Shown one piece after another: positions 20,401-28,822 of a DNA stretch of 64,000 bases (within the stretch, counting starts at the first letter, position 1; each line of letters starts with the position of its first letter). Origin of the DNA: Alteromonas lipotrueiana (GTDB taxonomy: Bacteria > Pseudomonadota > Gammaproteobacteria > Enterobacterales > Alteromonadaceae); assembly GCF_019249245.1 (NCBI RefSeq), contig NZ_JAESDK010000004.1, positions 1 through 64,000 on the forward strand, written 5' to 3'. A program made the translations under genes and the position numbers. The notes beneath the pieces are model-generated. The model ran no database searches, was not told the origin of the DNA, and worked only from the letters and a program-made list of their open reading frames with translations.

Positions 20401-20797
20401 TATTAGGCATAAGTACCAGATAACTGCCGGCTAAAGATAAAAAGGTGGTCAGCGCCGCGCCTTTTTGGCCTCGTTCTTCTTTGTCGATTTGGATGATGAC
20501 TTCCTGGCCTTCTTTGATCGCATCCTTGATATTAGGACGGCCATCAAATTTATAACCTTTAGGAAAATAAGTGCGGGCAATTTCTTTTAGCGGTAAAAAA
20601 CCATGACGTTCAGCGCCATAGTCAACAAAAGCGGCTTCCAGGCTAGGTTCTACACGGGTGATTTTGCCCTTGTAGATATTGGCTTTTTTTTGCTCGTGGC
20701 CAGGACTTTCGATGTCCAAATCATACAAGCGCTGTCCATCAACAAGCGCTACGCGCAACTCTTCTTGTTGAGTTGCATTAATTAACATTCTTTTCAT
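17405..20797 (-). CDS. rne: Ribonuclease E
   Basis: Essential endoribonuclease for mRNA decay and rRNA/tRNA processing; 1130 aa, close to E. coli 1061. It begins [21 protein letters not shown]; an S1 domain spans about 35-125, and the DNase I-like catalytic core has SIDINSAR near 303 and [11 protein letters not shown] near 345 with the Mg-binding Asp residues. The zinc link [10 protein letters not shown] is near 404. The segment [15 protein letters not shown] near 556-571 looks like the amphipathic membrane anchor. The rest (about 575-1130) is a disordered scaffold, basic Arg/Asn/Gln-rich (RNA-binding) then acidic Ser/Thr/Glu-rich. Low complexity there produces long spurious open frames on the other strand. 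Confidence 0.97.
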   Translation of the reverse strand: MKRMLINATQQEELRVALVDGQRLYDLDIESPGHEQKKANIYKGKITRVEPSLEAAFVDYGAERHGFLPLKEIARTYFPKGYKFDGRPNIKDAIKEGQEVIIQIDKEERGQKGAALTTFLSLAGSYLVLMPNNPRAGGISRRIEGDERTELKQALSKLDIPDGMGLIVRTAGVGKSYEELDWDLRVLLKHWEAVREEAEKRSAPFLIHQESNVIVRAIRDYLRRDIGEILVDKSAIFEQALQHIQLVRPDFANRVKKYDGDVPLFSHYQIESQIESAFQREVRLPSGGSIVIDPTEALTSIDINSARATKGGDIEETALNTNLEAADEIARQLRLRDAGGLVVIDFIDMTPVRHQREVENRLKEAVRSDRARVQLGRISRFGLLEMSRQRLRPSLGESSHHVCPRCSGHGTIRGTESLALSILRIMEEESIKDNTGQIEAQLPVPVATYLLNEKRSSVNVIEKRHDVNLLIIPNANLETPHYEVNRRRPEEILKDASYDVSLLEAKGSETDKPAAAVVKREEPAIKGMVAPDAAPVVPAKPQTQPKAQQKDTSTSLLGQLSKWLKGLLGSDDSKQESDTGTQTSESKSQHSRSRNQHDQRNRKPRNNKQRRGRQGEQSERDENQNQGNKAQGQNERRPKNAQANRKPRKPREDKAEVKHENKTTEVSPKADTVDNKETQSAPKKKQLAERRKRRDMRRSVRVDSNSDKTHDSANADNQTSPQDGTTTSQPKSEAAKPTESKDTRQQNSTSVDQEQFNDTGNNGQSEFGDESKREGNGNRSRSRRSPRHVRAAGQRRKKEQNDNDSTYDNNGAAQSAPVVEQQPRPIAEDRVSNTTTSADDASQLSGSSVAEQPRSDINETIAQPVEQPSRLDSEEFDAPSEQTESKEPEVMPEQKATTSFAQKPREKYRVEGMHSNESESSVRSETKTQEETDQKVQSRADSSNDQSTTDNVDADEKASESPAENVAAPVEAAMVDQKSTAPATVEDDSDAQSDDDSNASTTTTAPAATSGEQQKTDTTVSNTAERESAKAQAPAAEQPQPEVAQTQKTATVKSQPVEGVVMASSRGKLNASHPMASPTPINDQFKEVELTARNSNARPGIDTSGRSAVIAQSKSKASAPMAKPASSDSL

Positions 20798-21464
20798 TGT
20801 ATCTAACTCTGTATTTTGAACAGCCGCTTAGACACAAAACCAAATTGACATGTGCAAATTTTCACCACAACGCCTCCCGGCATGGTATGAAATTTGTTGT
20901 ATTGTCGTATTACCCATTATTGCTAATTACCTGAGCTACGTAATGCAGGTGTTATTATTTATTAGCGGGTGTCGGGAACGATGGCCCTTCCAATATTATG
21001 TTGTCGCATCGCCTGGCTGTGGTAACACTAACCTTTCAGCCTAAGGCAATTGTCATTTCAATTCTGTTTTGCTAAGCGGCGAACTAGGTGTTTTAGGGCT
21101 GCAATATTCTAATGAGTGACAGTTTTAGTACTACCGTCATTAAATTTGCTCATCTCAGGCATTGGATAATAGTATTATGCCGAATCATTACAGCCAATTG
21201 ATTAACTTTTCAGTTCTTGCTATTTCAACAGCGCACTTAATTTTTTAGGCGCGTTAAAACCTCCTGATTATCGCACCAAAATCTTCAATTAGGCAAGCAA
21301 AGTTCTTGGTCAGTAAAAATGCCGGTCTTAATAGCTTAGTTTTCATTCGTCAACCCGGTTCTGATAAGGTTTTCAGGGTGGTTTGTGGAGGGTAAGCGAG
21401 CATCAGTAATCTGAGACAGAAACTTTTTTAGGTTCGTGCTGACATTTGTTTTATAATCGGCGCC
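20798..21464. other. rne leader and rne/rluC divergent region
   Basis: About 667 bp with no credible gene. In E. coli the rne 5' UTR is about 360 nt and folds into hairpins that RNase E itself uses for feedback control. Here the minus-strand leader contains GCCGCTTAG (21080-21072) and the complementary CTAAGCGGC (20831-20823), able to pair across about 240 nt and close such a domain. The rluC promoter is at the right end. Confidence 0.6.
21452..21457 (+). promoter_or_regulatory. Candidate -10 element of rluC
   Basis: A perfect TATAAT whose last base is 7 nt before the rluC ATG at 21465. A weak -35 lies near 21428-21434. Transcription would begin at or next to the start codon, giving a leaderless mRNA; there is no Shine-Dalgarno sequence in front of the ATG. 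Confidence 0.6.
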
Positions 21465-22409
21465 ATGAATAAAGATACCGCTCCTTCAGTTCAGTTTGTC
21501 ACCATTGATGCCGATGTAGCCGGCCAGCGGGTAGACAACTTTCTTCGCACCCAGTTAAAAGGGGTGCCCAAAAGCATGATTTACCGAATTTTACGTAAAG
21601 GTGAAGTTCGGGTGAATAAAGGCCGGGTGAAACCCGAATATAAATTAAAGACCGATGACATTGTGCGCGTGCCTCCAGTCAGAGTGACCGAAGCTGTCGC
21701 CCCGGTAAATCCTAAATTAGACAAAGTTGCTACGTTAGAATCGCATATTTTATTTGAAGATGACCGTATTATGGTGATCAACAAGCCTTCAGGTATTGCC
21801 GTGCATGGCGGCAGCGGATTAAGCTTTGGACTTATTGAGGGATTGCGCGCGTTACGACCTGATGCCCACTTTATGGAATTGGTGCACCGGCTAGACCGGG
21901 ATACCTCAGGATGCATCCTTATTGCCAAAAAGCGTTCGGCGTTACGTAATATGCACGAACAGTTACGAATGGGGCAAATGGACAAACGTTATCAGGCGCT
22001 TGTGGCCGGAAGCTGGCCACAAAACCGGTTCAAGGTAAAGGCCCCGCTGCGCAAAAATGTATTGCAGTCGGGCGAGCGTTTAGTGAGTGTAAGCGATGAC
22101 GGCAAGCCTTCAGAAACACGCTACCGTATACTGGAAAATTTTTCGTCAGCAACATTGGTAGAAGCCTCACCCATCACCGGACGAACCCATCAAATTAGGG
22201 TGCATTGTTTACATGCCGGTCATCCGATTGCAGGCGATGATAAATATGGTGACACAGCGTTTGACCAGTCTATGAAAAAAGCGGGTCTGAATCGGTTGTT
22301 TCTTCACGCTGCCAGTATCCGTTTTCAGCATCCTCAAACCGGCGAGTCAGTTACGTTTAAAGCCCCTTTGGATAAAACATTAGCAACCACGTTGGAGCGG
22401 CTAAAATGA
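21465..22409 (+). CDS. rluC: 23S rRNA pseudouridine synthase RluC
   Basis: Makes pseudouridine at positions 955, 2504 and 2580 (E. coli numbering) of 23S rRNA. The 314-aa protein has an N-terminal S4 domain (about 18-80, with GVPKSMIYRILRKGEVRVN nearly identical to E. coli), then the RluA-type catalytic domain with HRLDRDTSGCILIAKK near 141-156 holding the catalytic Asp, and GRTHQIRVH near 239. The start is fixed by the E. coli-like N-terminus although it has no ribosome binding site. It overlaps the next gene by ATGA. Confidence 0.96.
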   Translation: MNKDTAPSVQFVTIDADVAGQRVDNFLRTQLKGVPKSMIYRILRKGEVRVNKGRVKPEYKLKTDDIVRVPPVRVTEAVAPVNPKLDKVATLESHILFEDDRIMVINKPSGIAVHGGSGLSFGLIEGLRALRPDAHFMELVHRLDRDTSGCILIAKKRSALRNMHEQLRMGQMDKRYQALVAGSWPQNRFKVKAPLRKNVLQSGERLVSVSDDGKPSETRYRILENFSSATLVEASPITGRTHQIRVHCLHAGHPIAGDDKYGDTAFDQSMKKAGLNRLFLHAASIRFQHPQTGESVTFKAPLDKTLATTLERLK

Positions 22410-23056
22410 AACACTATAAATTAGTCATTTTTGACTGGGACGGGACATTGATGGACTCGGTCGGTAAAATTGTCGAGTGCATGCAGCAGGCTGCAGCGCA
22501 GTGCGGCGAGCCAGTACCCAGCGCCGAGCAGGTAGGTAATATCATTGGTATTAGTTTGCATCCTGCGGTGGCGCAGTTGTTTGGGCTCAAAGATGAGCAA
22601 AAAATAGAGTCGATAGTTGCCGCTTACAAAACAGCGTACGTGACTAAAGACCAAAGGCCGTGTCCGATGTTTGAAGGCGCGACACAACTTCTTAAAGCTT
22701 TGCATAGCAATGGGCGACAACTTGCAGTAGCGACCGGCAAAGCTCGGCGGGGGCTTGATCGCGCATGGCAACATACCGCTACTGGCGATTACTTTGTGGC
22801 CTCCCGTACCGCATGTGACGCTCAGTCAAAACCATCCAGTGATATGCTGCAGCAACTGTTAAGTGAAACCGGCGTGGCGGTAGACGAGGCAGTGATGATT
22901 GGCGATACGGTATATGACATGCAAATGGCGCAGCAACTTGGAATGGATCGCATAGGTGTTACCTATGGCGTGCATGATTCACAACAATTAAACAACCATA
23001 TGCCAGTGGCGGTGGTCAACTCTGTACCTGAGTTGCACCGCTATTTATTAGGCTAA
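22406..23056 (+). CDS. HAD-IA family phosphatase (Gph/CbbY-like)
   Basis: 216 aa. HAD motif I is FDWDGTLMDS at residues 9-18 (nucleophile and acid/base Asp), motif II is AVATGKARRGL near 112, motif III includes the Lys in SKPSSDML, and motif IV is MIGDTVYDMQMA near 168-180. A helical cap lies between motifs I and II. The class includes phosphoglycolate phosphatase and small-metabolite phosphatases; the substrate is not evident. Start ATG overlaps the rluC stop, so it is translated from the rluC mRNA; a HAD gene beside rluC is a familiar arrangement in this order. Confidence 0.9.
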   Translation: MKHYKLVIFDWDGTLMDSVGKIVECMQQAAAQCGEPVPSAEQVGNIIGISLHPAVAQLFGLKDEQKIESIVAAYKTAYVTKDQRPCPMFEGATQLLKALHSNGRQLAVATGKARRGLDRAWQHTATGDYFVASRTACDAQSKPSSDMLQQLLSETGVAVDEAVMIGDTVYDMQMAQQLGMDRIGVTYGVHDSQQLNNHMPVAVVNSVPELHRYLLG

Positions 23057-23106
23057 CGCGTTTTAAATCCATTATTTTGGGTAATGCCGGGTGGTATAAT
23101 AATGGC

Positions 23107-23718
23107 TTATTCAGGTTTGCTAGTGGCCAGCGCTAGCAAATCGATGTTGAAGTGTTCAAACATGTCGCGCAGCAACATAACGGGTAACCCAATCAGACTG
23201 TTTGGGTCGCGCCCTTCAATACGCTCAAACAATAGCGCACCTAGGCCCTCACATTTAAAACTGCCCGCGCAGTCTAAAGGCTGCTCGTACCTGACATAAT
23301 CCCGAACGGTATTTTCGGTCAAGCTGCGAAACCATACATGCGTTGTTTCACACGCGCTCATATTCTTGGTTTTGGTGTATAAACTCACCGCAGTATAAAA
23401 TGAAACCTTGTTGCCCGAACACGCCAGCAACTGAGATTCAGCATTATCGATGGTACCGGGTTTACCCAACAAGCTGAACGAGCGATCGGGGTGGGTCAAC
23501 ACTGCGACCTGGTCAGAGCCAATCGTGATAGCCTCGGGATTCAGACGACCAACTTTAGCGGCTTTTTGTTCAGCCAGTCGCAGCGCAAGTTGCTCACCGG
23601 TTTCATCAGGCAAAGGCGTCTCGTCTATGTCCGGAGAACTAGTCTCAGCATGCACACCTAAGCCTGATAACAGCTCACGCCGATAGACTGATGAAGAGGC
23701 AAGAATAATTTTTTGCAT
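23107..23718 (-). CDS. Maf-family nucleoside triphosphate pyrophosphatase (YceF type)
   Basis: House-cleaning enzyme hydrolysing modified nucleotides; the YceF branch prefers 7-methyl-GTP. Landmarks are IILASSSVYRRELL at the start, a DIDETPLPDETG loop, LAEQKAAKVG, and ITIGSDQVAV near 70. The YceF start (E. coli MPKLILAST) aligns with the ATG at 23718, giving 203 aa; an in-frame ATG at 23745 adds nine residues (MFVSFGHFY) unlike the family and is not preferred. The gene is divergent from yceD-rpmF, as yceF is in E. coli. Confidence 0.93.
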   Translation of the reverse strand: MQKIILASSSVYRRELLSGLGVHAETSSPDIDETPLPDETGEQLALRLAEQKAAKVGRLNPEAITIGSDQVAVLTHPDRSFSLLGKPGTIDNAESQLLACSGNKVSFYTAVSLYTKTKNMSACETTHVWFRSLTENTVRDYVRYEQPLDCAGSFKCEGLGALLFERIEGRDPNSLIGLPVMLLRDMFEHFNIDLLALATSKPE

Positions 23719-23844
23719 GTAAAAATGACCAAAGCTGACGAACATGGCGTAAGTCTACTAAGTGCATGTAGCATGTAAAGAAGATTGACGGTTTGCGGTG
23801 AAGGTGACTGTGAACAAAATTGCCTGCCGGCGTGGATTAAACCT

Positions 23845-23873
23845 TTGACACGCATGGCTTGAGACTATAAGAT
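23845..23873 (+). promoter_or_regulatory. Candidate promoter of the yceD-rpmF-fab cluster
   Basis: A perfect -35 TTGACA at 23845-23850 and a -10 TAAGAT at 23868-23873 (17-bp spacing; TATAAG at 15 bp is the alternative). The predicted start is about 3 nt before the yceD ATG at 23883, so the transcript would be nearly leaderless. Confidence 0.6.
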
Positions 23874-23882
23874 GCGCGCCCT

Positions 23883-24410
23883 ATGCAGAAAGTGAAATTA
23901 CCTTACCAGGTTGATCCGGTTAAAAGCGCTGTCAAACGCTCTGATTATGAGGGTGTTATTGCCAGCAAAGATATGCCACGTTTACAGGGTGCTGTAGTTA
24001 GCTGCGCTGAATGGGTGGACGCCGAAGTACAGTTTGAAAAAGACGCGCAGGGTCTTACTGTTTTTCACGGCCATCTTAAAACGCAGGTATCACTGATGTG
24101 TGAGCGGTGTAACGGTGAATTTGATCATTCACTTGATATCGATTTTTGTTTCAGCCCAGTGCAGGGGCAGGACCAGGCCGATACGTTACCCGAAGCTTAC
24201 GATCCGGTAGAGGTCAACGACCATGGAATCGTCGATTTATTTCAAGTACTTGAAGACGAATTGATTATAGCACTGCCTATTGTACCCCTTCATGCAGAGG
24301 AGGTGTGCCCAGTAGGTCAGGAAGATATGACATTTGGTAAAATCGAACCGGAACAAGAGCGTCCAAATCCGTTCGCGGTTTTGAAAGAACTTAAGCAAGA
24401 CCAGGAGTAA
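23883..24410 (+). CDS. yceD: YceD (DUF177), large-subunit rRNA accumulation protein
   Basis: 175 aa. It begins MQKVKLPYQVDPVKSA, almost the E. coli sequence, which fixes the start. A CxxC pair (MCERCNGEF near 76) and a FSPV-AYDPVEVN-DLFQVLEDELIIALPIVP block near 98-142 are the family core; the tail ends NPFAVLKELK. In plants and E. coli the family is linked to 23S rRNA accumulation. It precedes rpmF by 3 bp and the pair is the head of the lipid cluster. No Shine-Dalgarno sequence precedes the ATG. Confidence 0.94.
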   Translation: MQKVKLPYQVDPVKSAVKRSDYEGVIASKDMPRLQGAVVSCAEWVDAEVQFEKDAQGLTVFHGHLKTQVSLMCERCNGEFDHSLDIDFCFSPVQGQDQADTLPEAYDPVEVNDHGIVDLFQVLEDELIIALPIVPLHAEEVCPVGQEDMTFGKIEPEQERPNPFAVLKELKQDQE

Positions 24411-24413
24411 GTT

Positions 24414-24584
24414 ATGGCCGTACAAAAAAATCGTAAAACGCGTTCAAAGCGTGGTATGCGTCGTTCACACGATGCATTGACATGCGAGACTTTGTCTGTC
24501 GATTCAACGTCAGGTGAAACGCATCGTCGTCATCACGTGACCGCTGATGGTTACTACAAAGGCAAAAAGGTTATCGAACGTTAA
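24414..24584 (+). CDS. rpmF: 50S ribosomal protein L32
   Basis: A 56-aa protein: [20 protein letters not shown] at the N-terminus, then a single Cys (LTCETLSVD) and HHRV-like [20 protein letters not shown] at the end. E. coli L32 has 57 residues and the same N-terminus ([20 protein letters not shown]). It sits 3 bp after yceD, with AGGAG in the yceD end as ribosome binding site. The gene order yceD-rpmF-plsX is highly conserved in gammaproteobacteria and couples ribosome and membrane lipid synthesis. Confidence 0.97.
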   Translation: MAVQKNRKTRSKRGMRRSHDALTCETLSVDSTSGETHRRHHVTADGYYKGKKVIER

Positions 24585-24603
24585 TAACGTTTGGTGACAT
24601 ATT

Positions 24604-25629
24604 TTGTCTCAGCTAACCATAGCGTTAGATATTATGGGGGGCGATCATGGTCCCCCAGTTATCCTTTCAGCTGCCCTCAAGGCGATTCGCCTACATTCTG
24701 ACTTTAATTTTATACTTTGCGGTAACCGCGAGTTGATTGATGTTCAATTGCGCTCATTATCTCAATCTGAACGCGCCCGCGTGACGGTACGTCACTGCGA
24801 CGATATTATTTTGATGTCTGATTCGCCCGCCCAGGCTTTACGTCAGAAAAAAGATTCCTCGATGCGCCGCGCCATTGAAGCGGTACAAAGTAAGCAGGCT
24901 GATGCCTGCGTAAGTGCCGGCAACACCGGTGCACTCATGTGTCTGGCCTATTATTTAATCAAGACTCTACAGGGCGTTGATCGGCCTGCACTGGTTTCGT
25001 TTATGCCTACGGCAGGACATCATCGGGTATTATTGCTTGACCTGGGCGCCAATGTTAACTGTACCTCCGAAGCGTTGTTTCAGTATGCGGTGATGGGCTC
25101 AGTCCTTGCCGAACACATGCTGGGTAAGAAAACCCCCAGAGTTGCGTTATTAAATGTTGGCGAAGAAGATATAAAAGGCAACCCCCTGGTAAAACTTGCA
25201 GATGAATATTTACGCAATGTTCCGGCCCTTAACTACATTGGGTATGTGGAAGGCGGAGATATTTTTACCGACTACGCAGACGTGGTGGTGACCGATGGTT
25301 TTACCGGCAACATTGCTCTGAAATCCAGCGAAGGCTTAGCCAAACTCGTGATTAATGAGGTTAAAAAACAGTCGTCACGTAATTTCGGCTCACGTTTAAT
25401 GGCCCGAATTGCCTTACCATTACTGAAATCTATCTATAATCGTGTGAACCCCGACCAGTATAATGGTGCCAGTCTGATAGGATTGCGCGGCATTGTAGTA
25501 AAGAGTCACGGAAACGCTTCAGCCGACGCATTTTATTATGCAATTTTACAGGCTATGCAGGAAGCGCGTTTACGTGTTCCCGAACAAATAAAAAGTAAAA
25601 TAGAAACGGTATTGTTGGAGCAACTTTGA
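24604..25629 (+). CDS. plsX: Phosphate acyltransferase PlsX
   Basis: Converts acyl-ACP to acyl-phosphate, the donor for glycerol-phosphate acylation. The 341-aa protein starts at TTG (24604) with [16 protein letters not shown], the conserved PlsX opening; [12 protein letters not shown] near 99-110 and [19 protein letters not shown] near 230-248 follow, with [11 protein letters not shown] near 300 as the C-terminal signature. The TTG is the only in-frame start that reproduces the family N-terminus. It overlaps fabH by TTGA. Confidence 0.96.
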   Translation: MSQLTIALDIMGGDHGPPVILSAALKAIRLHSDFNFILCGNRELIDVQLRSLSQSERARVTVRHCDDIILMSDSPAQALRQKKDSSMRRAIEAVQSKQADACVSAGNTGALMCLAYYLIKTLQGVDRPALVSFMPTAGHHRVLLLDLGANVNCTSEALFQYAVMGSVLAEHMLGKKTPRVALLNVGEEDIKGNPLVKLADEYLRNVPALNYIGYVEGGDIFTDYADVVVTDGFTGNIALKSSEGLAKLVINEVKKQSSRNFGSRLMARIALPLLKSIYNRVNPDQYNGASLIGLRGIVVKSHGNASADAFYYAILQAMQEARLRVPEQIKSKIETVLLEQL

Positions 25630-26591
25630 GTAACTATTCACGAATTATTGGAACCGGCAGTTATTATCCCAGCGAAGTGCGTACCAACGCAGACTTAGAG
25701 GTTATGGTAGATACCACCGATGAGTGGATTACCGATCGCACTGGTATCAAAGAGCGCCGACTAATCGGAGCCGACGAAACGGCGGCAACCATGGGTGCGC
25801 AAGCCAGTAAAAAAGCCCTGGAAGCAGCGGGTTTGACTGCCCAGGATATAGACATGATTGTGTGTGCCACCACCAGTGGCCGCTATTCTTTACCTAGTAC
25901 CGCTTGTGAAATACAGCAAGAATTGCAGGTAGACAACATTCCGGCTTTTGATGTGGCCGCAGCGTGTGCCGGTTTTTGCTACGCCCTTAGTGTTGCTGAC
26001 CAATATGTTAAGTCGGGCATGGCCAAAAGAATTCTGGTTATCGGTACCGACTGTCTCAGCCGTTTGATAGACCCGGCAGATCGCACTATGGTGATTTTAT
26101 TTGGTGATGCTGCTGGGGCAGTGATTATCGAAGCCAGTGAAGAGCCCGGAATCTTATCGACCCATATTCAGGCTTCAGGAAAATACAAAGACCTGTTGTA
26201 TGTTGGTAACCCAACGCGTGGTGACGAAGAGTCTGTTCATGCCAATTGGGGTTCCATGAAAGGTAATGAAGTATTCAAAGTAGCGGTGACAAAACTTTCG
26301 CAATTGGTTGAGCAGACATTAGCCGCCAACAACATGGATAAGTCAGAGCTAGACTGGTTGGTACCTCATCAGGCAAACTTCAGAATTATTAAAGCCACGG
26401 CCAAAAAGCTCAATATGCCTCTTGATCAGGTGGTAATGACATTAGAGAATTATGGCAATACTTCTGCCGCTACAGTGCCTACAGCACTGGATACCGCAAT
26501 ACGTGACGGTCGAATTCAACGGGGGCAGAACCTATTGCTTGAGGCCTTTGGCGGGGGGTTCGCCTGGGCCTCTGCACTGGTTAAATATTAA
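25626..26591 (+). CDS. fabH: 3-oxoacyl-[ACP] synthase III FabH
   Basis: Condenses acetyl-CoA with malonyl-ACP to start type II fatty acid synthesis. 321 aa. The catalytic Cys is in [11 protein letters not shown] near 115, His in [11 protein letters not shown] near 247 and Asn in [13 protein letters not shown] near 277, a complete Cys-His-Asn triad. The start is TTG, overlapping the plsX stop as TTGA. The first residues ([18 protein letters not shown]) fit the family. Confidence 0.97.
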   Translation: MSNYSRIIGTGSYYPSEVRTNADLEVMVDTTDEWITDRTGIKERRLIGADETAATMGAQASKKALEAAGLTAQDIDMIVCATTSGRYSLPSTACEIQQELQVDNIPAFDVAAACAGFCYALSVADQYVKSGMAKRILVIGTDCLSRLIDPADRTMVILFGDAAGAVIIEASEEPGILSTHIQASGKYKDLLYVGNPTRGDEESVHANWGSMKGNEVFKVAVTKLSQLVEQTLAANNMDKSELDWLVPHQANFRIIKATAKKLNMPLDQVVMTLENYGNTSAATVPTALDTAIRDGRIQRGQNLLLEAFGGGFAWASALVKY

Positions 26592-26625
26592 GTAATTTTA
26601 AAAGATTAGCAAAAAAGGATTAACT

Positions 26626-27549
26626 ATGACTCGTACAGCCTTTGTATTTCCGGGCCAGGGTTCCCAGACACCAGGAATGCTAAAAGAGTTAGCTCAAAGC
26701 TACCCCGAGGTAGAAAAAACGTTTAATGAAGCGTCACAGGCGCTAGGGTACGATTTATGGGATGTCGTGCAAAACGACTCTAACAACAAATTAAACGAAA
26801 CCCATGTGACTCAGCCGGCTTTACTGACCGCCAGTGTGGCAATTTTTCGGGTGCTGCAACAGCAAGGTATCACTGCCGACTTCATGGCAGGCCACAGCTT
26901 AGGTGAATATTCAGCATTAGTGTGTGCGGGCACCTTAGAATTCCCGGCAGCAGTTAAGCTGGTTGAAGCCCGTGGTCAGTTTATGCAACAGGCTGTACCA
27001 GCCGGTGCAGGGGCCATGTTTGCCATTATTGGCTTAGACGATGACAAGATTCGTGATATTTGCCAGCAAACAGCAATTTCGACGGGTGAAGTGGTCGCCC
27101 CGGTAAATTATAACTCGCCCGGACAAGTCGTTATTGCAGGTGAAAAAAGCGCAACATCACAGGCCGCCCAGGCGTGCAAAGACGCTGGTGCCAAACGAGC
27201 ATTACCGTTATCTGTAAGTGTTCCTTCACACTGTGAACTGATGCGTCCTGCCGCAGACAAGCTTGAAGAAGCGTTAGAAGCACTTACCCTCAATACGCCT
27301 GAAGTAGATGTGGTCAATAATGTTGACGTACGGGTAGAGCAGGATGTAGCGAAAATTCGTGATGCGCTGATACGCCAGCTTTACTGTCCGGTTCAATGGA
27401 CCGACAGCGTAAAGTATTTGGCCAGCCAAAACGTAGAACGAATTATTGAAGTTGGTCCGGGCAAAGTACTTACCGGATTAATCAAGCGCATAGATAAAAG
27501 TATTCAGGCGGTGGCGGTAAATACGCCAGCTTCGCTTGAAACACTATAA
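26626..27549 (+). CDS. fabD: Malonyl-CoA:ACP transacylase FabD
   Basis: Loads malonyl groups on ACP. 307 aa, the typical length. It starts RTAFVFPGQGSQTPGM, has the nucleophile motif GHSLGEYSAL near 91-100, a QQAVPAGAGAMFAIIG segment with the Arg before it (ARGQFMQQ), and VPSHCELMRPAA near 201 containing the catalytic His. AAAGGA lies 9 nt before the ATG. Within the fabH-fabD-fabG run. Confidence 0.97.
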   Translation: MTRTAFVFPGQGSQTPGMLKELAQSYPEVEKTFNEASQALGYDLWDVVQNDSNNKLNETHVTQPALLTASVAIFRVLQQQGITADFMAGHSLGEYSALVCAGTLEFPAAVKLVEARGQFMQQAVPAGAGAMFAIIGLDDDKIRDICQQTAISTGEVVAPVNYNSPGQVVIAGEKSATSQAAQACKDAGAKRALPLSVSVPSHCELMRPAADKLEEALEALTLNTPEVDVVNNVDVRVEQDVAKIRDALIRQLYCPVQWTDSVKYLASQNVERIIEVGPGKVLTGLIKRIDKSIQAVAVNTPASLETL

Positions 27550-27569
27550 AATAATAGCAAGGATTTGAT

Positions 27570-28310
27570 ATGTCGGAACTTACAGCCAAAATTGTATTGG
27601 TGACCGGAGCCAGCCGAGGCATTGGCAAAGCTATTGCGTTAGAATTAGCCAGTCAGGGCGCAACAGTCTATGGCACCGCCACTAGTGATAAGGGCGCTGA
27701 GGCCATTAGTGACTATTTACATGCATCTGGAGGTAAAGGGTTGCGCTTAAATGTCACCGAGACTGACTCTGTAAATGCGGTGCTGCAAACGATCAAAGAC
27801 GAAGCTGGCGGTGTAGATATATTGGTTAATAATGCCGGTATAACCCGCGATAATCTGCTAATGCGCATGAAAGATGATGAGTGGCAGGATATCATTAATA
27901 CTAATTTAAATTCGATTTTCAGCTTGTCGAAAGCTGTTTTACGCGGCATGATGAAGAAAAAGCATGGGCGTATCGTTAATGTTGGCTCTGTAGTGGGTAG
28001 TTCAGGTAATCCTGGACAGGCTAATTATGCAGCAGCAAAGGCGGGCGTTATTGGCTTTAGTAAATCATTGGCACGTGAAGTAGCATCTCGCGGCATTACT
28101 GTTAATGTTGTGTCCCCGGGCTTTATAGATACTGACATGACGAAAGCCTTGTCAGATGACCAGCGCGAGGCAATTGCAAAAGATATTCCCACCAATCGCC
28201 TTGGTCAGCCTGAAGAAATCGCCAAGACCGTCGCATTTTTAGTGAGTGACGGTGCAGCTTACATTACTGGCGAAACTATTCATGTTAATGGCGGTATGTA
28301 TATGAACTAA
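27570..28310 (+). CDS. fabG: 3-oxoacyl-[ACP] reductase FabG
   Basis: NADPH-dependent reduction of 3-ketoacyl-ACP. 246 aa. The cofactor loop TGASRGIG is at 13-20, the NNAGITRDN segment near 88, the catalytic Ser in VGSVVGSSG near 138, Tyr/Lys in YAAAKAG near 151-157, and the C-terminus ends TGETIHVNGGMYMN as in E. coli. The start has AAGGATTTGAT before it. It is followed by a 194-bp leader before acpP, so acpP can be expressed at a different level. Confidence 0.97.
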   Translation: MSELTAKIVLVTGASRGIGKAIALELASQGATVYGTATSDKGAEAISDYLHASGGKGLRLNVTETDSVNAVLQTIKDEAGGVDILVNNAGITRDNLLMRMKDDEWQDIINTNLNSIFSLSKAVLRGMMKKKHGRIVNVGSVVGSSGNPGQANYAAAKAGVIGFSKSLAREVASRGITVNVVSPGFIDTDMTKALSDDQREAIAKDIPTNRLGQPEEIAKTVAFLVSDGAAYITGETIHVNGGMYMN

Positions 28311-28311
28311 G

Positions 28312-28329
28312 ACGTCGATAGACGTTTTT
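28312..28329 (+). terminator. Weak terminator-like hairpin after fabG
   Basis: ACGTC-GATA-GACGT followed directly by TTTTT, starting 2 bp after the fabG stop. The 5-bp stem is short, so partial termination or attenuation before acpP is more likely than a complete stop. Confidence 0.4.
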
Positions 28330-28395
28330 AGTTATTATAAACCGTGCATTATTTTAGTAAATGTGAAAAAATTGTTTAATAATTTTTAGTTCGTT

Positions 28396-28451
28396 GCTGG
28401 TTAGACCAGCCAATTAGTTGGCTCTGGTGCTTGCAAGAGGTAGTCTTGCAA
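28396..28451 (+). promoter_or_regulatory. Structured acpP leader with alternative hairpins
   Basis: Three stems lie in a row: GCTGGT-TAG-ACCAGC (28396-28410), GCCAA-TTAG-TTGGC (28409-28422) and TTGCAAGA-GGTAG-TCTTGCAA (28431-28451). The first two share bases; ACCAGCCAA could instead pair with TTGGC-TC-TGGT, so the two conformations exclude each other. This looks like a leader that could switch, or simply a 5' stabilising structure for the very abundant acpP mRNA. Confidence 0.5.
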
Positions 28452-28504
28452 AATAAACTAGCGACAGTTTTTATATCTAGTTACGTTAAGGGAAACCTAG
28501 AATT

Positions 28505-28744
28505 ATGAGTAACATCGAAGAACGCGTTAAAAAGATCATCATCGAACAGCTTGGCGTGAAAGAAGAAGAAGTAAAACCTGAAGCCTCTTTTGTTGACGAT
28601 TTGGGCGCGGATTCACTTGATACTGTAGAGCTGGTTATGGCTCTGGAAGAAGAATTCGACACTGAAATTCCAGATGAAGAAGCTGAAAAAATTACTACTG
28701 TTCAATCTGCTGTTGATTACATCAACGCAAACAAAGACGCGTAA
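28505..28744 (+). CDS. acpP: Acyl carrier protein
   Basis: 79 aa, highly acidic. The 4'-phosphopantetheine attachment site is Ser37 in [12 protein letters not shown], followed by [18 protein letters not shown], nearly the E. coli sequence. AAGGGAA lies about 10 nt upstream of the ATG. It is followed by a strong terminator, which makes a short abundant transcript possible. Confidence 0.98.
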   Translation: MSNIEERVKKIIIEQLGVKEEEVKPEASFVDDLGADSLDTVELVMALEEEFDTEIPDEEAEKITTVQSAVDYINANKDA

Positions 28745-28760
28745 GCCTCTTATTTAGCAA

Positions 28761-28786
28761 AACGGCTCTTTCGAGCCGTTTTTTTC
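28761..28786 (+). terminator. Rho-independent terminator of acpP
   Basis: Perfect stem AACGGCTC/GAGCCGTT with loop TTTC, followed by six further T; 17 bp after the acpP stop. Confidence 0.93.
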
Positions 28787-28822
28787 TGTATTCCTACCTT
28801 AATTCCAATGCGAGGGCTTTTT

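Noticed and set aside
20850-21044. 64-codon frame in the rne leader
   Set aside because: Lies in a region expected to be untranslated; no family resemblance.
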